NCBI GenBank assembly: GCA_026182355.1
Contig: JAPFBL010000257.1
Span: forward strand, 460,391-524,390
Origin: Hermatobates lingyangjiaoensis
Taxonomy: Eukaryota; Arthropoda; Insecta; Hemiptera; Hermatobatidae
Direction: 5' to 3'
Length of the DNA: 64,000 bases
Shown: one piece after another, positions 45,520 through 54,784 of the stretch
How positions within the stretch are numbered: position 1 is the stretch's first letter
Layout: each line of letters opens with the position of its first letter
Notes under the pieces: generated by a model
Told to the model about the DNA's origin: nothing
The model's input: the letters and a program-made list of their open reading frames with translations, nothing else
Databases searched by the model: none
Made by a program: the position numbers and the translations under genes

Positions 45520-45708
45520 CTAGAACGGCGAGCATCGCGCATTCATTGTTGAAACATTTTTCGAAAACAACGAATCGATAACATCAACACAACGAGCATT
45601 CCGTTTGCACTTTAAGCTCAAAAGACAAGACCCTCCACCTACTCGTAACACAATTTTATTTTGAGTTTGCAAAACTTTAGAATAAGTGGATCAACATTAA
45701 AAAGAAAA
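45520..45708 (+). pseudogene. Mariner transposase helix-turn-helix N-terminus (left arm)
   Basis: Frame: GEHRAFIVETFFENNESITS, TQRAFRLHFKLKRQDPPPTR, NTILF, then a stop. This is the N-terminal helix-turn-helix region (the DUF4817-type domain common in arthropod mariner transposases). The catalytic domain is absent from this arm. The coding is cut after the lysine-rich KRK hinge by the Helitron. Confidence 0.75.
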
Positions 45709-47141
45709 TCTTTATAAATAAAATAATGATTTTGTCTGTACATTGCTTAGAACTGACTCATTTCAAGTTTTCTTTACGTTTCATACATTGGAGAAACCGA
45801 ATCCACCCTTAGAAAAATTTCTGTCGGTTTGTCGGTTTGTCGGTTTGTCGGTTTGTCCGCAAATCTTTGTCACAGGTAAACTCAGCTACCATAAGACATA
45901 TAAAGCTGAAACTTTTACAGTAGATTTGTGTAGGTCTAACTTAAAATATAGGCTATGAATTGATTGGAAATTCAACGTAGAAGTGAAGTTATGGACGTTT
46001 AACGCAAAAATGTTTGTCACAAGTAAACTCAGCCACCATAAGACATAGCGAGCTGAAACATTGACACTGGATTTGTGTGTGCCTAACTTAAAATATGGGC
46101 TCTAAATAGATTATTAATTCAGTACAGAAGCGAAGTTATGGGGCTTTTAGCTGTATTTTCCTAACTTCACAGACAAGTTTGTTTTGAAAATACACAGGTG
46201 TGGCAAGTAGGTATTGTTAGTTGATTTTAATTTCAATTGAGCACATGAATATATTGCGTATTTGACATCATTGAAATGGTGTTTCACAGAGTTAAGGATG
46301 TACTATCTATTGAGAATAAATGTTTTGTAAACGAGCAATTCTCAGCCCTTAATATGAACAGGCATAAGAAATCAACAAACAAGTTCTTACGCTATATGAA
46401 GCCGAGGAAAGAACTTACAAGTCAGTAAAGAGATTGAATTAGTGACGAAGAAGCAGTTCATTATCTAATTGAATTTCTTGACTCTGAATTTATTTCTCCT
46501 GGACTGCCTGCTCATGAGTAAAAACTTAAAGTAGAGCACCAATCATGCTACAATTTAGTAGCAGTAACAAATTTCATGTTACGAAACATGAGTGCCCCAA
46601 AACTGTGCAACGGGACACGACTCTGAGTTCGTGCTCTACACAGATATGCCATAGAGGCGGACATAATGACTGGATGTGGTATTGGGGAGTCTGTGTGTAT
46701 ACTTCACATACCATTGATTCCGAGCCACTGTCTGTTTACGTTGAAATGATTGCAAAGTCGGGTCAGAGTCTATTTCGCAATGACGTTAACTAAGTCGCAA
46801 AGGGAGACTTCATCTAACGCAGGAATACAAGGTAGCAAAACCAAGTTTTTCTCACATGGTCAAATGTAGTTTACATGCTCAACGGTCAGAGGTTTCAACT
46901 CTTTCTTCTACCATGAACCTGAAGGACAGACAGCTAATGTAGTGTATAAGCTGGAGGCATTTGTTTAACACTGTAGTAATAATGGTATTTTCTACTATTC
47001 TATAATTTCTAATGACATTTTGAAATACCAAAAATGACGGAACTTCTGATTCCTCCGTGGTATAGCCGAAAGGCAATAGGCACACGGCAATAAACCAAAA
47101 CAGGAACTTCTGATTCCGTCAAAGACGGGTACGTTTGCTAT
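45709..47141 (+). mobile_element. Helitron copy 2a
   Basis: Starts TCTTTATAAATAAAATAATG after A, inside the mariner arm. It is nearly identical to copy 1, including the octamer array and helicase remnant (46430-46640). The 3' hairpin CCGTC-AAA-GACGG is present, but the terminus reads CTAT instead of CTAG. The frame at 46545-46793 is a shifted reading of the helicase remnant. Confidence 0.82.
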
Positions 47142-47873
47142 GTATTATATATAACTGTCAACTTTTTTTTAATTTAATATTTGCTTAATAAATACACTGG
47201 TAATAATGTAAGGTATGGGACCAGAGTAGCCCAGTGGCTTGCGTGATCGCCGATGACAGTAGTGCAAATGTATTATAATTAAATGTAACAAACAAATATT
47301 TTTTTGAATTTAAAATGTGGATAATATAAAAGATGGTAATAAAGTAAAGGGATCTAGCCAGGGTTGCCAGTAGCTTGCTTGCTCGCCGATGACAGTAGTG
47401 CAAATGTATTATAAATAAACACAACAAAAATATTTTTTTTTAATTTAATATTTGCGTAATATAAACACTGGTAATAAAGTAAGGTATGGAACCAGAGTAG
47501 CCCAGTGGCTTGCGTGCTAGCTTTTGACTGGGAGCACGTTAATTAGAACCAACTCATTTCAAGTTTTCTTTACGTTTCATACTTCAGAGTAGCCACATGT
47601 ACCCTTAGAATAATTTCTGTCTGTCGGTTTGTCCACAAAATATTGCTACCATAAGACATATAAAGCTGAAACATTGATTGTAGATTTGTGTATGTCTAAC
47701 TTAAAATCTAATGTTTGTATACAGAGGCTTTTTTTTAGCACTGTACTAATAATGGTATTTTCTACTATTCTATAACTTCTAATTGTAGTATTAGTATAAT
47801 ACTATAATTGATATTTTGGAATACCAAGTATAATAGAATTTTTGATTCCGTCAAAGACGGGTACGTTTGCTAG
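47142..47873 (+). mobile_element. Helitron copy 2b (3' part)
   Basis: Lacks the TC start but repeats the 5' octamer region in shortened form (47540-47640) and has an intact 3' hairpin (47848-47860) and CTAG (47870-47873) followed by T. It also holds two or three copies of a tRNA-like segment. Copy 3 contains the same extra block, so 2a plus 2b probably reflects one longer variant plus rearrangement. Confidence 0.7.
47503..47550 (+). repeat. tRNA-like (SINE-like) segment in Helitron
   Basis: agTAGCCCAGTGGCttgcgtgc resembles a pol III A box with a D-stem. A convincing B box is not seen. Related copies are at 47230-47265 and 53370-53425 (minus), all inside Helitron sequence. Possibly a captured SINE fragment. 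Confidence 0.35.
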
Positions 47874-47899
47874 TCAGAAATAAATTAACTCTGCCAAAA

Positions 47900-48230
47900 T
47901 TCTGTGAAGAATTCTGTTCAAACTCCCTTTCAAAATACCTAGAGAATGGCGTGTTTTCGTGCTGAACGTTTCGGGGATGGTTGAATTGAGGCATTTACCG
48001 CATCGATATTTTCCGGAGTTCTGACAGACCTTGGGCGGCCTGGTGATTTTCTTTTTAATGTTGATCCACTTATTCTAAAGTTTTGCAAACTCAAAATAAA
48101 ATTGTGTTACGAGTAGGTGGAGGGTCTTGTCTTTTGAGCTTAAAGTGCAAACGGAATGCTCGTTGTGTTGATGTTATCGATTCGTTGTTTTCGAAAAATG
48201 TTTCAACAATGAATGCGCGATGCTCGCCGT
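47900..48230 (-). pseudogene. Mariner transposase N-terminus (right arm)
   Basis: The minus strand repeats the left-arm protein and continues past the Helitron breakpoint: SGSTLKRKSPGRPRSVRTPE, NIDAVNASIQPSPKRSARKH, then stops. SPGRPR is the AT-hook-like linker between the two helix-turn-helix motifs of mariner transposases. The catalytic domain is missing. Confidence 0.75.
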
Positions 48231-48417
48231 TCCAGTTCATAAGGATATTTTGAAAATAAATAAAAAAAGCTTATCAAATATATAAATACATTTTGGTATA
48301 AATAAAATAAAATGGCATTATATGTACATTCAGAAAATAAAAGTTTTTTTCAAATGATTTATTATGTTTGGCTTTTATTAAGCCTACAAATGTGTCAGAT
48401 CATTTTGGACCACCCTG

Positions 48418-48908
48418 ACAATCGTTGTTAGTGCTCAAATTTTTCAAATACATTAACCTTTAAGATTTTTTTATAGCATTCTATATATTCATCTTATATC
48501 TGTTCTTTCAAATGTAAACAGTGTTAGTTAACAAAGTGATAACCTCTGAAAGTTTGTGCATTAGAATATTCTGTCATGTTACGTTATCAATATACTTGTG
48601 TTGTTATACTTAGTCCATTTTGTTGATTCCGAAACAGTTGGATCACAGTGTAAACTGCCTCTGGTCAAAATACAATTTTAAAATACTACCAACCCAACAA
48701 ATAAGTTAATGTAGAAACTGAATCAAAGTTTAATTCGTTGTACTTAAGACAATATTTACTGTCAAATTATTAAGATCAATATTTGTATAATAGGTTTTTT
48801 GTTATCGGAAAAAGAAAATCTGGAGGCATGGGTCTTTACAGGTGTATTTCGCTGTAACTTTTACTTCTATTAAGTACAGTAAGACTACTGCTTCTTATAT
48901 ATTTCTAA

Positions 48909-48910
<2 letters not shown>
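48418..48910. other. Anonymous AT-rich DNA
   Basis: No feature was recognised. Confidence 0.5.

Positions 48911-48912
<2 letters not shown>

Positions 48913-48943
<31 letters not shown>
48913..48943. repeat. (TA)n microsatellite
   Basis: A short TA tract at the edge of the next PLE cluster. Confidence 0.95.
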
Positions 48944-48946
<3 letters not shown>

Positions 48947-49077
48947 TGGTTGATGTGGGACCAAATAAGATTGACTCATTTTTTTTTCCTTTTCTCCAGT
49001 TGAAGGCTTCTAGCTCTCATCGAAGTCACGTACAGCGGTTCTTCTCATCCATGGAGTCATCTCCGCCGACACAGCAA

Positions 49078-49530
49078 TTAGTATAAGGGCTCGCACTCCC
49101 TGAAAAAAGCCATAAGTCTGCCACTGCTATCTTGTTGAGACTGGTCACAGCATGATGAACCCGCTGCCGGCCTGCCAGGAAAGGATAAGGGCTCACACTC
49201 CCTCAGGAAACACAAATACTGGCGTTGGGCATTAGCCCCACCATGCGGCGAGGTCTCATTAGTTGTATTTTTGGTTGGTGGGTTGGTTGTTGGTGTTTGA
49301 ACGGCTACTGTTGATGTTAAATGGATGTTGTTGTTAACTGGTTGAAACTGGTTGCTGCGCGATGAAGCCGCTGTCGTCCTGCCAGGAAAAGTTAAGGGCT
49401 CACACTCCCTCAGTAAACACGAATACTGGCACTGGACATTGGCCTCACTGTGCAGTGAGGTCTCCGTACTATTGTTCCATAGGTTGTTAGTGCTGGTGGA
49501 AGTTGTTCTAAGAGTCTTGTTTTTCTTCAT
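49078..49530 (-). CDS. 150-residue ORF with three internal repeats, function unknown
   Basis: Not recognised as any family. The frame begins MKKNKTLRTTSTSTNN about 13 bases downstream (minus strand) of the ribozyme cleavage position at 49543. It contains three imperfect copies of a module centred on LRECEPLTFPGR: about residues 31-54, 103-123 and 140-150 (the last as FRECEPLY). They are separated by Ser/Thr/Asn/Pro-rich linkers. At DNA level the unit is about 211 bases (49168 to 49379), plus a partial third copy. The region is GC-richer than its surroundings. It may be a PLE 5' extension, a captured host segment, or open by chance because the tandem unit is nearly a multiple of three. No membrane or signal segment was seen. 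Confidence 0.4.
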   Translation of the reverse strand: MKKNKTLRTTSTSTNNLWNNSTETSLHSEANVQCQYSCLLRECEPLTFPGRTTAASSRSNQFQPVNNNIHLTSTVAVQTPTTNPPTKNTTNETSPHGGANAQRQYLCFLRECEPLSFPGRPAAGSSCCDQSQQDSSGRLMAFFRECEPLY

Positions 49531-49538
49531 GAGTTATT

Positions 49539-49582
49539 TCTGCGACATGTTTCGACTGCGTCCACAGTCATCTTCAGGCAAA
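49539..49582 (-). ncRNA. Hammerhead ribozyme motif (ACATGT type)
   Basis: Minus strand: TTTGC, CTGAAGA (49577-49571), extra T, stem II GACTG/CAGTC, GAA (49553-49551), the palindrome ACATGT, cleavage base C (49544), GCAGA. Stem I TTTGC/GCAGA pairs over five positions with one wobble. A truncated second copy (GAA through part of stem II) lies at 49604-49632, a tandem arrangement. Confidence 0.75.
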
Positions 49583-49639
49583 TTCTTGGTGGTTGGGGGC
49601 CCAGTGCGACATGTTTCGACTGCGTCCACATATATATAT

Positions 49640-49839
49640 CCCCATATATATATATTTGTAAAATTTGGAAGCAGTCCTTCTTTTAAGCATATTTCGTTGA
49701 ACAGCTGACCGTATTTCGCTGATGTCATTTTCTTCACTAGTTTTTCAAGGTTTCTGAATACCTTCTTCTTTCCTTCATCCAAACGTTGGAGAATGTTAAT
49801 TAAGTTATAACCGACATGTTTCGACTGGCTTCCAGTCAT
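49640..49839 (-). pseudogene. PLE N-terminal coding fragment ending in (TA)n
   Basis: Frame: NLINILQRLDEGKKKVFRNL, EKLVKKMTSAKYGQLFNEIC, LKEGLLPNFTNIYIWGYIY, merging with TATATA blocks at 49630-49660. It follows the ribozyme at 49807-49850 on the same strand and matches the N-terminal motif seen at 10580 and 26570. The sequence then jumps into the second terminal repeat carrying the truncated ribozyme. Confidence 0.65.
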
Positions 49840-49850
49840 CTTCAGGGTGA
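49807..49850 (-). ncRNA. Hammerhead ribozyme motif with six-pair stem II (ACATGT type)
   Basis: Minus strand: ACC, CTGAAGA (49845-49839), extra T, stem II GACTGG/CCAGTC with a three-base loop, GAA (49822-49820), ACATGT (49819-49814), C (49813), GGT. Stem I ACC/GGT. It has the longest perfect stem II in the window. Confidence 0.8.
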
Positions 49851-49903
49851 TTAATTAAACAAAGAGGAAAATTATTAGTCTTTGGAGTTGGTATTAAAAC
49901 ACA

Positions 49904-50359
49904 TTATATAGTAGAAGTTTGAAGTAGCTGCTCTTGGGCCTGATTCGCAAGGGCTACTGACTGAGGTGGGGTGGATGGTGGGGTGGGGGTACTGACAGTT
50001 AACGGTTTTTTCATCCAATCAGGCGCGTATAGTTTAAGTACTCTCTCGCTACTACCCGTTTGAATATTTATTGTAGGTTTATTCTGTTTAATTATTATTG
50101 CTTCTGCGATTTGCAGCCGATTGAAGTTGTTTTCTTTTCTAATTATTTTAGTTCCACTCACGAGTAGGTCTCTAGTTATTTTGGTATTATGCTTGTCCTC
50201 TGAATGTTTCTTGGGACCGCCTATAGAAAGGTGCATGGTAAGTCTTCTCGACAATGATGTAGTTGTCATCCCAATGTATGAATCGTTGCAGGGCTCACGG
50301 TCCCCGATTTGACAGGTGTATTCATACACCTCAACTATACATCTCATACACATATACAT
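49904..50359 (-). CDS. PLE GIY-YIG endonuclease domain with C-terminal tail
   Basis: A 151-residue frame. VYEYTCQIGDREPCNDSYIG (about residues 11-30) supplies the GIY-like and YIG strands; TTTSLSRRLTMHL gives the catalytic-type Arg and the His. IAEAIIIKQNKPTIN (about 88-102) has the catalytic-type Glu and terminal Asn. A Pro/Thr/Ser-rich tail follows (STPTPPSTPP). It is the sister of 9981-10334. The Met lies in simple sequence (MYMCMRC) produced near the inverted-repeat junction, so the native start and the reverse transcriptase are missing. The order GIY-YIG, ribozyme, N-terminal fragment on one strand shows a tandem PLE junction. Confidence 0.82.
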   Translation of the reverse strand: MYMCMRCIVEVYEYTCQIGDREPCNDSYIGMTTTSLSRRLTMHLSIGGPKKHSEDKHNTKITRDLLVSGTKIIRKENNFNRLQIAEAIIIKQNKPTINIQTGSSERVLKLYAPDWMKKPLTVSTPTPPSTPPQSVALANQAQEQLLQTSTI

Positions 50360-50431
50360 ACATATACATACACAACATACATCTCAACTGAAGGAGTCTA
50401 ATCTCGTGTATGAATACACCTGTCAAATCGG
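50304..50431. repeat. Inverted repeat at PLE 5' junction
   Basis: ccccgatttgacaggtgtat (50304-50323, extending to about 50333) is repeated in reverse at about 50402-50431. The spacer is CATA-rich. It is the short inverted head of the truncated PLE copy. Confidence 0.75.
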
Positions 50432-50435
50432 GGCT

Positions 50436-50777
50436 ATGATCATAGCTTAGTCAGCACTTTTGTTTATGTATCAATTTCTCTGTATCAATTTCCCTTATTT
50501 TTTCAATTTTTTCTTTTTTATATATTTATTGTTTTCATATTCCATTATTTTATTTTATTTTATAAATTATAAATTAATTATAAATTGATTCCTGTCTACC
50601 TTATTTTCTGTGAACGGCCGCGCATGCGGCAACACTGTTGGTCTCCAACCGTCTCTGATCCAGTGCGCTTGGTTTCCCTCTCTTATCTCTCCTGAAGACG
50701 GTTCAAACCGAAAATTAGAGACTGTAAGTGTGTTCTTCTGATTTCTCTATGTTTCTTTGTTTATATTGAACTATATA
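50436..50777 (+). mobile_element. PLE 3' end, single arm of the copy-2 family
   Basis: Matches the outer half of the right arm of 10759-12142, from tcatagcttagtcagcac to ttatattgaactat, ending at (TA)n (50774-50790). No GIY-YIG coding is included. Confidence 0.8.
50688..50721 (+). ncRNA. Hammerhead ribozyme motif (AATT type)
   Basis: TCTC (50688-50691), CTGAAGA (50692-50698), extra C, GGTT/AACC, GAA (50710-50712), AATT, A, GAGA. Identical in design to 12054-12087. Confidence 0.75.
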
Positions 50778-50789
50778 TATATATATATA

Positions 50790-52311
50790 TGTTTGTACAC
50801 ACCCTACAGTCCAGAATCTTTGATGGATGTAAATTGATATTTTACACGAAAATGTTTCTCATAGTGTAGATTTACTGTATAGTATGAAAGCGATTATGCA
50901 AGATTGAAAAGTCACTGTTTTTGGCAAAAACCTATACTTAGACAACATTTTTTTTCCCCCTACACGACCAGTTTTAGAGTCTTGAAATTTTGGCATTATC
51001 TTTGAAGGTACAAAAAATTAATAAACGAAAATTATCCTCAGATTTCTAAAACAACAGGAATTATTTTTCATAATGTAAAAAATTAGACTTATAATTCAAT
51101 CTGAAAGCTTGTGTGGGCAATACAAGTCATACCGTTTGACGGATCAACATGAAATCATACCTTAAAATAAAACTTTATGTGAAGGATGAGCTGAAACCAT
51201 TTTTTTTAAATATTACATTAACCAACACATTTAAGTAAGTAAGAACACGTTTTCTGTTTTCAGATTTTTTTTCACTCTAAACAGTTCATTAAAGAACAAT
51301 AAAAATTTGAAATAAACTAAAAAGAGAAATAAACTGACGCTATACTAACTGATATAACTGTTGGATTTGTTGACATTTATTTACATTGTTCACATTGACT
51401 TAGAAATTGTTTAAGCAAATCGACTGAAAGAAAATTGATGTTTAAAGGTATAATAGAAAATTTGAAATGATTTAATGACTTAATATGAAATGTAAGAAGA
51501 ATAAAATTCTTACATTCAAAAAACATATATCAAACATAATCAAACATACGTTGCAGTCTTGAACAAAACTTAATATTAGATGTAAACTTTCTTGTGTTTA
51601 TGAATCTTATTATCTTTGGGTAATATTGAATTAGGAGGAATGTACTCCTTACATTTATATTACCAAACAGATACTCATTTTAAGCTGATTCTAAGGTGAT
51701 TTGACGACACTGACATTTTTTCTTACATGTTCAAGACATTTTTCAGAATCAGATCGTCAGTTACATATGATGACCTGATGACTTCCAAGTTACACAGTAC
51801 CTCAGACAATGCAAAGTCGCAAGACCGCATGACCACGAATACCACTCGTTCCCCTGACTGACTAACGTTCCCATTCACGTCTCCATGCCATCCTTGACAA
51901 TCTAGTGGGCCTGTGGTATGGAACAGCTAATTTCGTCGTGCACTGATGTGCATGTAAATATTCGATTGTCGTACTAGATCCACTGGCTATACGAACAAAG
52001 TCATTTTCTCCTGTAAGAGATCATTTCGTAATACGAAATTGTCACTTTACAAAAGTGTTATTACTGCTGTGGTAATACAGATGATATTATATACATCAAT
52101 TGTGTGATACAGAGGAGTAAGCGCGTATATTGCTGACTGGTTCAATCGATATCTGTACTACCTCAAGGAATGAAAGACTAATAAACATCATCCATTCAGA
52201 TATTTATATTATATTTAAATGGAACATTATAAACCATTTTAGAATTTAAGAATTTTAATAATATATTTACTTATAGTAAAGTTGAGTGTAGGCCACTCCA
52301 GATTTTTTTTT
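50790..52311 (+). repeat. TA-flanked repeat family, copy E (left end missing)
   Basis: Begins inside the family at the ccagaatctttgatgg landmark, directly after a PLE (TA)n end, and finishes GCCACTCCAGATTTTTTTTTT then A. The PLE insertion or a rearrangement removed its left end. Confidence 0.7.
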
Positions 52312-52312
52312 T

Positions 52313-53034
52313 AAGTTAATGTAAACACATCCAGTAAGTGGTTAGACTGCCCTCAGTTCTCAGTTCAGCTTTGCGTATTTAAGGGCTATTTTGCTATTAC
52401 AACGGTCAAACACTATTTTTTTCTTACAAAATTAATTTTTGATAGATGGTTTACTTGAAATTTCAGTTTTACAGCATTAATGTAACTATATATGAAAAAT
52501 CTGCATTCACACAGTATTCCACAACATCCTTCTTGTTAAAGATATTTTGATAAAAAAAATTATGTGCTTCATCTACCTGAAGGAATTATTGTTGTATTTA
52601 ACTTCATTATTTTCCATCAGATACTGTGAGCAGTATTATGTTCATAATACCCAGATTTGGTCATAATTCATTTTAATATTAAGATGTCATTGATGAAGAT
52701 ATGTTACTAAACAAGTTTTAGATAATTGTTTGTCAGCCTATGATCTGCTTATGTGTCATTTGTTTGAACTGTATTTAATAGATTAAATTATGACTGTAAC
52801 TTAATCAAGGGTAATTGTTTTCAACACTCGTATTTATAGGCTTTTACCAATGCTGCTGTTCTGTAAACGAACACTTACGCCCTTTTCTTATTTACAGCCC
52901 ATTTTAGTGAGAGCATTACTGGATTAATACTAATTGTAAAATATTATTACTTTCTAAATGCATAAGTATAACCACCAGTTTAAAGATAACCTTTTAATTG
53001 TAAGTGTGAATTCTATTTGTTTTTATATGGTATA
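52313..53034. other. Anonymous AT-rich DNA
   Basis: No feature was recognised. Confidence 0.5.
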
Positions 53035-54783
53035 CTAGCAAACGTACCCGTCTTTGACGGAATCAAAAATGCTATTATACTTGGTATTCCAAAATATCAA
53101 TTATATTATTATACTAATACTGCCATTAGAAGTTATAGAATAGTAGAAAATACCATTATTAGTACAGTGCTAAACAAATGCCTCTGTATACAAAGATTAG
53201 ATTTTAAGTTAGACATACATAAATCTACAATCAATGTTTCAGATTTATATGTCTTATGGTGGCAATATTTTGTGAACAAACCGACTGACAGAAATTATTC
53301 TAAGGGTACATGTGGCTACTTTGAAGTATGAAACGTAATGAAAACTTGAAATGAGTTAGTTCTAATTAACGTGCTCACAGTCAAAAGCTAGCACGCAAGC
53401 CACTGGGCTACTCTGGTTCCATACCTTACTTTATTACCAGTGTTCATATTACGCAAATATTAAATTAAAAAAAAATATTTTTGTTGTATTTATTTATAAT
53501 ACATTTGCACTACTGTCATCGGCGAGCAAGCAAGCTACTGGCTACCCTAGCTAGATCTCTTTACTTGATTACCAATTTTTATTTTATCCACATTTTAAAT
53601 TCTTGAGCACATTTACTTGAGCAAGTAAACTACATTTGACTATGTGAGAAAAACTTGGTTTCGCTACCTTGTATTCCTGCGTTAGATGAAGTCTCCCTTT
53701 GCGACTTAGTTAACGTCATTGCGAAATAGACTCTGACCGGACTTTGCAATCATTTCAACGTAAACAGACAGTGGCTCAGAATCAATGGTATGTGTGGTAT
53801 ACACACAGACTCCCCAATACCACATCCAGTCATTATTTCCGCCTCTATGGCATATCTGTGTAGAGCACGAACTCAGAGTCGTATCCCGTTGCACAGTTTT
53901 GGGGCACTCATGTTTCGTAACATGAAATTTGTTACTACTACTAAATTGCAGCATGATTGGTTCTCCTACCTTAAGTTTTTACTCATGAGCAGGCAGTCCA
54001 GGAGAAATAAATTCAGAGTCGAGAAATTCAATTAGATAATGAACTGCTTCTTCATCACTAATCCAATCTCTTTACTGACTTGTAAGGTCTTTCCTCGGTA
54101 TGATATAGCGTAAGAACTTGTTCTGTCCATATTAAGAGTTGAGAATTGCCCGTTTACAAAACTATTTATTCGTAATAGATAGTACATACTCAACTCTGGG
54201 AAACACTTTTTCAAAGATGTCAAATACGCATTATATTCATATGCTCCAATGAAATTAAAATCAACTAACAATACCTACTTGCTTCGCCTGAGTATTTTCA
54301 AAACAAACTTGTCTGTGAAGTTAGGAAAATACGCTTAAAGCCCTATAACTTCGTTTCTGTACTTAATTATGAATCTATTTAGAGCCCATATTTTAAGTTA
54401 GGCATACACAAATCCAGTGTCAAAGTTTCAGCTCGCCATGTCTTATGGTGGCTGAGTTTACTTGTGACAAACGTTTTTGCTTTAAACGTCCATAACTTCA
54501 CTTCTACGTTGAATTTCCAGATAATTTAGAGCCTATATTTTAAGCTAGACCTACCCAAATCTACTGTAAAAGTTTCAGCTTTATATGTCTTATGGTAGCT
54601 GAGTTTACTTGTGACAAAGTTTTGCGGACAAACAGACAAACCGACAAACCGACAACCCGACAAACCGACAGAAATTTTTCTAAGGGTGGATTCGGTTTCT
54701 CCAATGTATGAAACGTAAAAAAAACTTGAATTGAGTCAGTTCTAAGCAATGTACAGACAAAATCATTATTTTATTTATATAGA
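53035..54783 (-). mobile_element. Helitron copy 3 (longest)
   Basis: Minus strand from TCTATATAAATAAAATAATG (54783) to CTAG (53035), flanked by A and T in the Helitron manner. The 3' hairpin (53048-53060) is intact. It is 1,749 bases and contains the octamer array (54632-54672), a helicase remnant (about 53880-54130) and a tRNA-like block (about 53370-53425). The helicase piece reads LVMKKQFII and NFMLRNMSAPKLCN in different frames, so it is dead. Frames at 53017-54749 are shadows. Confidence 0.85.
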
Positions 54784-54784
54784 T

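Larger units (their letters stand above)
45338..48417. mobile_element. Fold-back mariner element interrupted by Helitrons
   Basis: Left arm 45338-45708 and right arm 47880-48417 are inverted copies of the same transposon 5' end. Both start CAGGGTGGTCCAAAATGATC at the outside and contain the transposase N-terminal coding region. The right arm extends about 170 bases further inward. The centre is occupied by Helitron sequence (45709-47873). TA lies left of the element (45336-45337) but not on the right, so the usual TA duplication is not confirmed. Confidence 0.8.

Noticed and set aside
46545..46793. Helitron-internal 82-residue frame as a conserved protein, with its mirror at 53706-53954
   Set aside because: It is a shifted reading of the decayed helicase segment. 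The true helicase frame is broken by stops, and the frame is similar in two copies only because the copies are similar.
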